Below are positions 13,299 through 20,242 of a stretch of 23,015 nt of DNA, one piece after another. Position numbers and translations under genes: made by a program. This stretch comes from CAYLMM01 sp964384825 (GTDB lineage Bacteria; Krumholzibacteriota; Krumholzibacteriia; LZORAL124-64-63), in assembly GCA_964384825.1 (NCBI GenBank), contig CAYLMM010000045.1, forward strand, positions 1 to 23,015, written 5' to 3'. A model generated the notes under the pieces. The model saw only the letters and a program-made list of their open reading frames with translations, was not told the origin of the DNA and searched no databases. Numbering within the stretch: the stretch's first letter is position 1; each line of letters begins with the position of its first letter.

Positions 13299-13327
13299 AT
13301 ATTATCATAGAAATAATCCAGTGGCAA
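13299..13327 (-). promoter_or_regulatory. Candidate sigma70 promoter of the sugar transferase gene
   Basis: On the - strand TTGCCA (five of six to consensus), a 17-base spacer and TAATAT lie in an AT-rich stretch. Transcription would start near 13292, leaving a leader of about 65 bases with two small hairpins (GTCA/TGAC and GGCAT/ATGCC). Confidence 0.55.
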
Positions 13328-13385
13328 CCGAATCAATCTATTCGCTGATCAATTTTTATCGTGATTCCTAGAATCCCATCAAGCA

Positions 13386-13414
13386 TTGACGTCGGAAACG
13401 GCCCATCTTACCGT
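13386..13414 (+). promoter_or_regulatory. Weak candidate promoter of the flippase-like gene
   Basis: TTGACG (five of six), a 17-base spacer and TACCGT (three of six), about 48 bases before the start codon at 13462. It is divergent to the transferase promoter. Confidence 0.35.
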
Positions 13415-13461
13415 GAGCTACGAAAAAATCCATCAATCATGAAACCAGGGAGCTCGCGACC

Positions 13462-14454
13462 ATGCGTCCGACTTCATCCCTGCTCGCCCGGGCGTTGATC
13501 TGGATCGGATCGGCCTGCCTGATCTACGCCCTCGGGGGCCTGATTCTCGGTTGGAGCGATTTCAGCTCGGGTCTGCTGCGTTTTCCGCCTTCGGGATGGG
13601 GGCCGCTGATCGGGCTTTCGCTGATGAATTACGGGCTGCGCTACTGGCGCTGGGAGATCTATCTGCGGCGGCTCGGCATCGCGATCCCCCGTTCCGAAAG
13701 CGCCGCGCTGTTCTTCGCGACCTTCGCCATGGTCGTGACTCCGGCCAAGCTCGGCGAGGTCTACAAGGCTCTCCACCTGCGCAACCGGCACCGCATTCCG
13801 GTGGACCGCGGCCTCGTCGTGCTGGTGGCCGAACGCTTCTACGACGTCCTGGCGGTGCTGCTGCTGGCCGCCGTCGGTGCCTGCGCCTGGAGCGGAACCC
13901 TGGGCGGCGTTGGTCTGCGCATCGCGGCCGTGACGGCCGGATTGCTCGGCCTGGGTTTCCTGCGCGCGGGCAGGTTGCAGAAGCTGATAGTCTCGGGGGT
14001 GGCTCGAGCGCCGGCGTTACGCAACCGGGGAGTCGCCGCGGGCGAGATCCTGGATCGTCTGAGGTCCTTGACCACAGGCGGGATCGCCGCGATGTCGGTC
14101 GGCGTCAGCGTCGCGGCCTGGGTCTGCGAATGCATGGGCCTATGGCTGGTCGTCCGCTGGCTGGGAGCCCCGATCGAACTTACGACGGCGATCTTCATCT
14201 ACGCCGCGGCCACGCTCGCCGGATCGGCCTCGTTTCTGCCCGGAGGATTGGGCGGCACCGAAGCCGTCCTGATCCTGCTGTTGGCCGACGCCGGCGTCGC
14301 GCAGGGATTGGCGGTCTCGGCGGCTCTGGTCGTGCGGGTGGTCACGCTGTGGCTGGCCGTGGCTCTGGGCGTGGCGGTCTTTCTCGGGGCGCGGGGAATG
14401 CTGACGCCCGCCGACGGATCAGTCCTGGATCCGGTCGACCACGAAGATGACTGA
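13462..14454 (+). CDS. LPG-synthase-TM / flippase-like (UPF0104) membrane protein
   Basis: A 330-residue integral membrane protein with about eight helices. It belongs to the lysylphosphatidylglycerol-synthase transmembrane family (flippase-like domain): RYWRWEIYLRRLGI, the conserved AMVVTPAKLGEVYKALHLR segment with its P-x-K/R-x-G-E core, LVAERFYDVLAV, and ASFLPGGLGGTEAVLILLL near the C-terminus. There is no soluble LPG-synthase domain, so it is a stand-alone membrane part; such proteins are often found in glycan clusters and are thought to move lipids across the membrane. Start ATG 13462 has AGGGAG nine bases upstream. Its 3' end overlaps the convergent export gene by 36 bases. Confidence 0.88.
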   Translation: MRPTSSLLARALIWIGSACLIYALGGLILGWSDFSSGLLRFPPSGWGPLIGLSLMNYGLRYWRWEIYLRRLGIAIPRSESAALFFATFAMVVTPAKLGEVYKALHLRNRHRIPVDRGLVVLVAERFYDVLAVLLLAAVGACAWSGTLGGVGLRIAAVTAGLLGLGFLRAGRLQKLIVSGVARAPALRNRGVAAGEILDRLRSLTTGGIAAMSVGVSVAAWVCECMGLWLVVRWLGAPIELTTAIFIYAAATLAGSASFLPGGLGGTEAVLILLLADAGVAQGLAVSAALVVRVVTLWLAVALGVAVFLGARGMLTPADGSVLDPVDHEDD

Positions 14455-15387
14455 AGCCGCCGTGGTGATGGTGCCCAGGATGATCGGATAGACGGTCCGG
14501 AAGAAGCCCGGGCGGATCCGCGGCACCTGGACCGTGTCCCCGGGATGGATCATCGGATTGCCCTGGACCTCCCCCTCCTGCAGGAAGAGTTCGAGATTCA
14601 CCCGGTCGGACGAGAAATTCGCCGCGCCGCGCCGGTGGACCCACTGGATCTCGTCGAGCTTGCTCTGCTCGATCGGACCTCCGGCCAGCATCAGCACGGT
14701 CATCAGGTTGGTCGGTTCGCCGACGGCGTAGGTGCCGGGCGAAGCGACGCCGCCGAAGACCTGGATGCCGTTCTCCGGAGAGGCCGAGGCCAGCGACTCG
14801 TCACCCGCCGCGGGGACCATGACCGTCTGACCCGAGCTCAGCAATACGATCGGCGTGTCGCCCTGGCCGGTGATCAGGGGCGTGAGATCGTAATTGACCG
14901 AGTGGAAACCCTGGGCGTCGCGGCTGATCACGCGGACCCGCGAGAGAATGGCGTCGGCCGAGGTCCCGCCGGCGTTGCGGATGGCGTCCCACAGCGTGGG
15001 CGGATGATCGAAGGTGAAGCTGCCCGGGTTGCCGACCGCGCCCAGGACATACACCTGCAGGGAATGGTATTCGGTCACCGTGAGCGAGACGTCCACCACG
15101 TCGCGGTGGAAGAGCCGGAGCTTCGAGCGGACCAGTTCCTCGGCTTCGGAGACCGTGAGCCCGGCCATCATGATCTCGCCGACCGGCGGAATGATGGCCG
15201 TCCCGTCGGGCCGGACCAGGACGCTGCGGTCGAGGGTCGGCTGCTGCAGGACGTTCAGCTGCAGCACGTCGCCGGCGCCGAGCCGGTAGGACTGCATCCC
15301 ATCGAGCGTCTGGGCGCAGAGATGGGCGGGCGCGATCAGCGTCAGGATGTTGATCGCGATCAGGATTCGAGCCGTCGTGCTGCGCAT
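14419..15387 (-). CDS. Wza-like polysaccharide export protein
   Basis: Predicted outer-membrane or periplasmic export channel for exopolysaccharide. It has 322 residues. Signal peptide 1-25 is probably cleaved after HLCA; the cysteine at 24 is not in a proper lipobox, so lipidation as in E. coli Wza is unlikely. The Poly_export domain is at about 32-105 (YRLGAGDVLQLNV, VRPDGTAIIPPVGEI), and two SLBB domains follow at about 109-170 (VYVLGAVGNPGSFTF) and 208-270 (IQVFGGVASPGTYAV). The C-terminal HPGDTVQVPR precedes a hydrophobic helix (299-318), as in the Wza membrane ring. Start 15387 has GGGGAGG upstream; a 14-residue longer reading would disrupt the signal peptide. It is the last gene of the dehydrogenase-epimerase operon, 34 bases after the epimerase. 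Confidence 0.9.
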   Translation of the reverse strand: MRSTTARILIAINILTLIAPAHLCAQTLDGMQSYRLGAGDVLQLNVLQQPTLDRSVLVRPDGTAIIPPVGEIMMAGLTVSEAEELVRSKLRLFHRDVVDVSLTVTEYHSLQVYVLGAVGNPGSFTFDHPPTLWDAIRNAGGTSADAILSRVRVISRDAQGFHSVNYDLTPLITGQGDTPIVLLSSGQTVMVPAAGDESLASASPENGIQVFGGVASPGTYAVGEPTNLMTVLMLAGGPIEQSKLDEIQWVHRRGAANFSSDRVNLELFLQEGEVQGNPMIHPGDTVQVPRIRPGFFRTVYPIILGTITTAASVIFVVDRIQD

Positions 15388-15421
15388 CGATTCCACCCTC
15401 CCCCGCGCCCTCGGGCGCCGA

Positions 15422-16363
15422 TCAGACATTCACGAATCTCTTGTACCAGGCCACGGTCGTCGCCAGGCCGTCGCGGAAATCGATCTGCGGAGCGTAGCCG
15501 AGCAGTTCGGCGGCCGCGCTGATGTCGGCCTGGGAATGACGGACGTCCCCGGGCCGCGGATCGGCATGGATCGGTTCGACCGTCGAATCCAGCTCGTTGC
15601 GGATGATGTCGTAGAGCTCGTTCAACGTGATCCGCCCGCCGCAGGCGATGTTCACCGTGCGGCCGCCGGGATCGTCGGCCAGGGCGGCGCGCAGGTTCGC
15701 CTCGACCACGTTGGCGACGAAGGTGAAGTCGCGCGACTGGCCGCCGTCGCCGTAGATGGTCGGGGCCTCGCCCTTCAGCAGCTTGGTGATGAAGATCGGG
15801 ATGACCGCCGCGTACTGGCTTTCGGGGTCCTGGCGCGGGCCGAAGACGTTGAAGTAGCGCAGCCCGACGGTGCTCAGGCCGTAGATGCGGGAAAACACGT
15901 CGCAGTAGAGTTCGCCGACGTACTTGGTGATCGCGTAGGGAGACAAGGGCGAAGCGGGCATCGACTCGACCTTGGGCATGACCGCGGTGTCGCCGTAGGC
16001 CGAACTGCTGGCCGCGTAGACGACGCGCTTGACGCCGGCCTCGTGCGCGGACCACAGGACGTTCAGGGTGCCGTCGATGTTGTTGTGGTTCGAGGCGATC
16101 GGATCGGCCACCGACCGGGGCACCGAAGCCAGCGCGGCCTGATGGAAAACGGTGTCGGCGCCCGCGAACAGGCGCCGGGTCGTGGAGTGGTCGGTCACCG
16201 AGCCCTCCACGAATTCTATGCGGTCGCGGAAACCGGCCATGTTCTCCAGCTTGCCGGTGGAGAGATTGTCCAGCACGGCGACTTCGCAGCCCAGCGCGAG
16301 AAGGGCGTCCACGATATGCGATCCGATGAAACCGGCTCCTCCGGTAACGACGCATTTCTGCAT
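15422..16363 (-). CDS. NAD-dependent nucleotide-sugar epimerase (WbpP/GalE-type SDR)
   Basis: An extended short-chain dehydrogenase that likely inverts C4 of a UDP-sugar such as UDP-GlcNAc, UDP-GlcNAcA or UDP-glucuronate in the cytoplasm. It has 313 residues. The NAD motif GGAGFIG is at 8-14, the cofactor-specific strand ends in LDN, a serine triplet lies at 119-121 (AASSSAYG), and catalytic Y143-x3-K147 is in SPYAITKY. RYFNVFGPRQDP and YGDGGQSRDFTFV are typical of the WbpP and UDP-glucuronate-epimerase group. The gene sits 25 bases after the dehydrogenase, which suggests both act on the same sugar. The exact substrate remains open. Confidence 0.9.
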   Translation of the reverse strand: MQKCVVTGGAGFIGSHIVDALLALGCEVAVLDNLSTGKLENMAGFRDRIEFVEGSVTDHSTTRRLFAGADTVFHQAALASVPRSVADPIASNHNNIDGTLNVLWSAHEAGVKRVVYAASSSAYGDTAVMPKVESMPASPLSPYAITKYVGELYCDVFSRIYGLSTVGLRYFNVFGPRQDPESQYAAVIPIFITKLLKGEAPTIYGDGGQSRDFTFVANVVEANLRAALADDPGGRTVNIACGGRITLNELYDIIRNELDSTVEPIHADPRPGDVRHSQADISAAAELLGYAPQIDFRDGLATTVAWYKRFVNV

Positions 16364-16388
16364 GATCCTCGATGGTCCTTCCCCCGGC

Positions 16389-17684
16389 TCAGAGCCGGCG
16401 CAGATTCTGCGAGTTGCATCCCTTCAACGCGTTGCGCGTGTCGACGACGGTGATCCCGGCTTCCAGCAGCAACGCATGGTCGACGGTCTTGTGCGGCGTG
16501 ACGATCAGTGCGGCCTCGAATTCCCGCAATGATTCCAGATCCCAGCGATCGAGCCGCGATCCGAAGTCGGAACCTTCCAGGTGCTCGACATGGGGGTCGT
16601 ACCACTGCACCTCGGCGCCCATCTTGTCCAACCGGGTCATGATATCCAGAGCTGGCGATTCCCGCACGTCGTCGATATCGGATTTGTAGGCCACGCCGAC
16701 CACCAGGACGCGGCTTCCGTTGACCGCGAGACGGCGTTTGTTCAGCGCCTCGGTCAGCAGGTTGCAGACGTGCTTCGGCATGGCGCTGTTGACGAAACCG
16801 GCGAGCTCGATGAAGCGCGCTTCCGATCCTGCCTGCTTGGCCTTCCATGAGAGATAGAAGGGATCGATGGGGATGCAGTGCCCGCCGAGGCCGGGGCCGG
16901 GATAGAAGGGCATGAAGCCGAAGGGCTTGGTCGAGGCGGCGTCGATGACCTCCCAGACATCGATCCCCATCGAATCGCACATCAGGGCGATCTCGTTGAC
17001 CATGCCGATGTTCACCGAGCGGAAGGTGTTCTCGAGCAGCTTGACCGTCTCGGCCACCCGCACGTTCGACACCGGAACGACGGTGTCCATCACCTCGCCG
17101 TAGAGGGCCGCAGCGACTTCGGTGCAGGCCGGGGTGACCCCGCCGACTACCTTGGGAATGTTCTTGGTCTGATAGACGGGATTGCCGGGATCGACGCGCT
17201 CGGGAGAAAAGGCCAGATAGAAGTTCTTGCCAACCTTGAACCCGTTGCCGCCGAGCCGGGGCAGGATGACCTCTTCGGTGGTCCCGGGATACGTCGTGCT
17301 CTCGAGCACGACCAGCAGGCCCTCGTGCAGGTGGGGCGCGATCGCGTCGACCGCGGCCTGGATATAAGAGATGTCCGGATCGTGGGTCTTGCCCAGGGGC
17401 GTCGGAACGCAGATGTTCACGCTGTCGACGTCGGCGATCACCGATGTATCCGTGGTGGCTGAGAATCTACCGGCGTCCACGGCCTCCCGTACATCCTCCG
17501 CCGGAACGTCGATGATGTAGCTTTCACCCCGGTTCAGGGCCGAAACCTTCTCCTCGACCAGATCGATGCCCGTGACTTTGAACCCTGCCTTGGCGTATTC
17601 GATGGCTAGCGGCAGACCTACGTAACCCAGGCCCAGCACGCACAAATGCGCTTCATGGGCGAGGAATTTCTCTTTTGTGGACAT
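16389..17684 (-). CDS. Nucleotide-sugar 6-dehydrogenase (WbpA/TviB/WecC-type)
   Basis: Oxidises C6 of a UDP-sugar to the uronic acid with two NAD+, in the cytoplasm, for surface polysaccharide. It has 431 residues. NAD motif GLGYVGLPLA is at 18-27, the STTYPGTTE segment at 129-137, K215 lies in ETVKLLEN, and the catalytic C270 in PGPGLGGHCIPIDP. The C-terminal domain has VLVVGVAYKSDIDDVRESPA. The GGHCIPIDPFYLSWK form is typical of the UDP-HexNAc dehydrogenases rather than UDP-glucose dehydrogenase. Start 17684 (MSTKEK) has GAGGT eight bases upstream; 18 residues of a longer frame are rejected. It is the first gene of a three-gene polysaccharide operon. Confidence 0.93.
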   Translation of the reverse strand: MSTKEKFLAHEAHLCVLGLGYVGLPLAIEYAKAGFKVTGIDLVEEKVSALNRGESYIIDVPAEDVREAVDAGRFSATTDTSVIADVDSVNICVPTPLGKTHDPDISYIQAAVDAIAPHLHEGLLVVLESTTYPGTTEEVILPRLGGNGFKVGKNFYLAFSPERVDPGNPVYQTKNIPKVVGGVTPACTEVAAALYGEVMDTVVPVSNVRVAETVKLLENTFRSVNIGMVNEIALMCDSMGIDVWEVIDAASTKPFGFMPFYPGPGLGGHCIPIDPFYLSWKAKQAGSEARFIELAGFVNSAMPKHVCNLLTEALNKRRLAVNGSRVLVVGVAYKSDIDDVRESPALDIMTRLDKMGAEVQWYDPHVEHLEGSDFGSRLDRWDLESLREFEAALIVTPHKTVDHALLLEAGITVVDTRNALKGCNSQNLRRL

Positions 17685-17713
17685 CAACACGTACCTCGTG
17701 GGTGATGGATAGG

Positions 17714-17748
17714 TCCGACCGGCAGAACACGCTATCAATTCGGTCGGA
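17714..17748. repeat. 8-bp inverted repeat around the dehydrogenase promoter (possible operator)
   Basis: TCCGACCG (17714-17721) and CGGTCGGA (17741-17748) are perfect complements, 19 bases apart. One arm lies in the spacer of the candidate promoter and the other just downstream of its -10 element, a common layout for repressor sites. The left arm is part of the GGTCCGACCGG motif shared with 12328-12338. Confidence 0.5.
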
Positions 17749-17757
17749 ACCGGTCAA
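17729..17757 (-). promoter_or_regulatory. Candidate sigma70 promoter of the dehydrogenase operon
   Basis: On the - strand TTGACC (five of six), a 17-base spacer and TAGCGT (three of six), about 45 bases before the start codon. The poor -10 suggests an activated or weak promoter. Confidence 0.4.
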
Positions 17758-17782
17758 CGGATTTGCTTTCCGCCACTTCGAA

Positions 17783-17798
17783 AGCATAACCGATGCCA
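17783..17798 (-). promoter_or_regulatory. Candidate sigma54 (-24/-12) element upstream of the dehydrogenase operon
   Basis: On the - strand TGGCATCGGTTATGCT keeps the GG and GC dinucleotides ten bases apart and most of the TGGCA...TGC consensus. It lies about 100 bases before the start codon, right after the preceding gene's stop. Confidence 0.35.
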
Positions 17799-17803
17799 GG
17801 GAA

Positions 17804-18178
17804 TCAGTCCCGTGGATCGTGGATCTGTCGGTTGTATTCGCGCATGTCGCGGCGCAGTTCCGGCAGGGATCCCAGATGTCCCCAGATGCGACGCAGGATG
17901 ACCAGGCAGACCAAGGCGAGGGCCAGCAGGCAGAAACGTTCGTACCAGGGATTCAGGTGCATGCCGTGGCGCTCGAAGAGATGGTGGAGCGTCCGGCCGA
18001 ACAGCATCAGCGCCACCACGATTCCCGTGAGGATCACCGAATGGATGATCCGCTGGGCGAAGGCATCCCGGCAGCGCATGTACTGACGCAGGGGGAAATT
18101 GACCTCCGCGTCCCGGAATCGGGAGCGGAAGCGGGAATCATCCGTTTCGGTCTTCCTGGATCTCTTCGAAATCAGCAT
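17804..18178 (-). CDS. Small membrane protein of unknown function (two helices)
   Basis: A 124-residue protein not recognised. The N-terminal 40 residues are strongly charged (KRSRKTETDDSRFRSRFRDAE), followed by two hydrophobic helices at about 45-62 and 81-96, separated by a His-rich loop (LHHLFERHGMHLN). The C-terminal tail is charged (RRDMREYNRQIHDPRD). The hairpin layout suggests both ends lie on the cytoplasmic side. Start ATG 18178 has AGGAG seven bases upstream and lies inside the upstream small gene, overlapping it by 41 bases in another frame. Codon use resembles that of neighbours, so it is probably real. Confidence 0.75.
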   Translation of the reverse strand: MLISKRSRKTETDDSRFRSRFRDAEVNFPLRQYMRCRDAFAQRIIHSVILTGIVVALMLFGRTLHHLFERHGMHLNPWYERFCLLALALVCLVILRRIWGHLGSLPELRRDMREYNRQIHDPRD

Positions 18179-18338
18179 CGCTGATCTCCTGATCTGTCAG
18201 GTTCTCGAGATCATCCTGGGGCGGAGCGTCGGAGCCGGCCCGGGACGAGGGACCGCGTCTGGGAGATAGAAAACCGCGCACCAGCCTCACGAAGAGCCAC
18301 ATCACCAGGACCAGAAGTAGAACTCTCAAAAAACCCAT
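18138..18338 (-). CDS. Small single-helix membrane protein of unknown function
   Basis: A 66-residue protein: an N-terminal hydrophobic helix (about 3-23, MGFLRVLLLVLVMWLFVRLV), a basic turn with SPRRGPSSR, then an acidic tail (DDLENLTDQEISDADFEEI). The tail ending in DADFEEI recalls short membrane proteins seen in several diderm lineages, but I cannot name a family. The start ATG 18338 has no clear ribosome-binding site. It overlaps the next small gene by 41 bases. It lies between that gene and a tRNA, so read-through from the tRNA promoter could drive it. Confidence 0.62.
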   Translation of the reverse strand: MGFLRVLLLVLVMWLFVRLVRGFLSPRRGPSSRAGSDAPPQDDLENLTDQEISDADFEEIQEDRNG

Positions 18339-18368
18339 GGTCAGACCGGAGACTTCGGAAGGATGAAA

Positions 18369-18445
18369 TGGTACGCCCGGCGGGATTCGAACCCACGACC
18401 TCTTGCTCCGGAGGCAAGCGCTCTATCCAGCTGAGCTACGGGCGC
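18369..18445 (-). tRNA. tRNA-Arg (anticodon CCG)
   Basis: A 77-nt cloverleaf on the - strand: acceptor GCGCCCG/CGGGCGT (one G-U), discriminator A and encoded CCA. The anticodon arm CTTGC/GCAAG closes loop CTCCGGA, giving CCG (reads CGG). The T arm has TTCGAAT. No T-run terminator follows, so transcription may continue into the small membrane-protein genes. Confidence 0.98.
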
Positions 18446-18461
18446 ACACGAGCGATTGCAA

Positions 18462-18490
18462 AGTATGCGTAACGGATGTCCTGCGGTCAA
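18462..18490 (-). promoter_or_regulatory. Candidate promoter of tRNA-Arg(CCG)
   Basis: On the - strand TTGACC (five of six), a 17-base spacer and CATACT (four of six), with the -35 element overlapping the recN stop codon. The -10 lies 17 bases before the mature tRNA. Confidence 0.55.
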
Positions 18491-20241
18491 CTTTCCATTT
18501 TTTCGGCGGCTCGCTGCTGCGCGCCGGCGAGCAGGTCGCGGGCGTAGGCCAGCCGCGAGCCGCCGTCGTCATCCTGGTTCCCGCGGCCGGCGGCGCCGCC
18601 GAGCAGACGGGCGACCTCCGCGATCCGCTCGTCGCCGTCCAGTTTCCGCAGGCTCAGGACGGTCCGGCCGTCGCGAACCTGCTTGGTCACCGTCAGGTGC
18701 TGATCGCCGGCCACCGCCATCGTCGGCAGGTGGCTGATGCAGACGACCTGGCCGCAGGACGAGAGCTCGCGCAGCATCGAGGCCATCGGACGCGCCGCAT
18801 CCATTCCCAGACCGGCGTCGACCTCGTCGCAGAGCAGCAGGGGCGGCTCCGGCCGGTCGCGGCGCAGCGCGGTCAGGCCCAGATGGATGCGGGAACGTTC
18901 GCCGCCCGAGGCGATGTCCGCGACCTCCCCCATCCGCTCCCCGGGGTTGGTCCGCACCAGCAGCCGCACGTCGTCCGCTCCGGCGGCCGTGATCCGGCAA
19001 TTCTCGCCGTCGACGAGCAATTCGGAATCCGCGTCGATCCGGGGCGCGATCCGGAATTCCAGGGCCAGATCCGGCAGCGAAAGGGCGCGGATCCTCTGCG
19101 CGGCCTCGCGGGCGACGTCTCCGGCCCCGGCGATGCGCCGCGCGCGTAACCCCTCGGCCTCAGCGACGAGTTCGGCGGCGGTTTCGGCCACTCGCTCCTC
19201 CAGTGAAACGATATCGGAAACGGCGCTCTGCTGGCGCTCGATCCTGCCCTCCAATTCGGCAAGATAATCCAGAAGATCCGGGATGTCGCGCCGATACTTG
19301 CGTTTCAGTTCGGCGTAGATGGAACGGCGTTCCTCCAGGGCGTCCAGATCGGCCGGATCGAGGTCCAGTCCGTCGAGGAAACGGTCCAGATCGCGCGACG
19401 CGTCCGCGGCGGCAGCTTCGGCGTTTCCCAGCAGGGCCACGATATCCGACAGGCGGGGCGAGACGTCGGCCAAGGGGGTCAGCGCGGCCAGGGAACGGCC
19501 CAGGGTAGCCCGGGCGCCGGCGTCAGCATGATCCAGAGCGGTCAGGGCCTTGGCCGCGGCGTCGCTCAGGGCGTTCGCGTGCCTCTTGAGCGCCAGGGAT
19601 TCGTCGAGCGAGGCCTCCTCGGCCGGATCGAGATGCGCCGCGGCGAGTTCGTCCCGCTGATAGGTCCAGATGTCCAGCTTCTCGCGATCGGCCTCTTCCT
19701 CGCGACGCCTTTCGGCCAGGACGCCGACGGCCTCGTGCCAAGCCTTCCAGGCGGCGGCGGCGCGGTTGCGCGACTCTTCGCAGCCGAGCCGGGCGTCGAG
19801 ATAGTCGCGGGCGTAGGCGGGATCCTCGAGTTCACGCTGCTGATCCTGGCTCTGGACGGCCAGGACCGCCTCGCCGATCCGTTCCAGCACCGCGATCGAG
19901 GATGTCAGACCGTTGATCAGGACCCGGTTGCGACCGTGGCGACGGATCTCGCGGCGCAGGACGAGGATGCCGTCGTTGCCGACCCTGACGCCCATGCGTT
20001 CGAGCCATGCGAGCCGCAGGGGCGAGTCGGAGAGATCGAAGACGCCTTCGACCCAGGCCAGCTCCTCGCCGTCGCGGACGAGATCCTTGGGAACCTCGCG
20101 TCCGGAAAGGATGGCCATCGCGCCGGCGATCATCGACTTGCCGGCGCCCGTCTCGCCGGTGAGCATGGTCAGGCCCGGGCCCAGCGGCAGCACCAATTCG
20201 TCCACCAGCGCCAGCTGATTGATGCGCAGTTCGATCAGCAT
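18487..20241 (-). CDS. recN: DNA repair protein RecN
   Basis: An SMC-like ATPase that gathers broken DNA ends for recombinational repair. It has 584 residues, slightly longer than usual for the family. The N-terminal half of the ATPase shows MLIELRINQLALVDEL and Walker A GETGAGKS at 29-36, then RREIRRHGRNRVLINGL and the AVQSQDQQRELEDP segment. The middle (about 155-370) is a long charged antiparallel coiled coil with a globular hinge. The C-terminal half has the ABC signature ASGGERSRI, Walker B LLLCDEVDAGLG and the ISHLPTMAVAGDQHL switch. A Gly/Asp-rich insert (GGAAGRGNQDDDGG) lies near the end. It starts one base after the nadK stop, so the two are coupled. Confidence 0.97.
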   Translation of the reverse strand: MLIELRINQLALVDELVLPLGPGLTMLTGETGAGKSMIAGAMAILSGREVPKDLVRDGEELAWVEGVFDLSDSPLRLAWLERMGVRVGNDGILVLRREIRRHGRNRVLINGLTSSIAVLERIGEAVLAVQSQDQQRELEDPAYARDYLDARLGCEESRNRAAAAWKAWHEAVGVLAERRREEEADREKLDIWTYQRDELAAAHLDPAEEASLDESLALKRHANALSDAAAKALTALDHADAGARATLGRSLAALTPLADVSPRLSDIVALLGNAEAAAADASRDLDRFLDGLDLDPADLDALEERRSIYAELKRKYRRDIPDLLDYLAELEGRIERQQSAVSDIVSLEERVAETAAELVAEAEGLRARRIAGAGDVAREAAQRIRALSLPDLALEFRIAPRIDADSELLVDGENCRITAAGADDVRLLVRTNPGERMGEVADIASGGERSRIHLGLTALRRDRPEPPLLLCDEVDAGLGMDAARPMASMLRELSSCGQVVCISHLPTMAVAGDQHLTVTKQVRDGRTVLSLRKLDGDERIAEVARLLGGAAGRGNQDDDGGSRLAYARDLLAGAQQRAAEKMES

Positions 20242-20242
20242 C

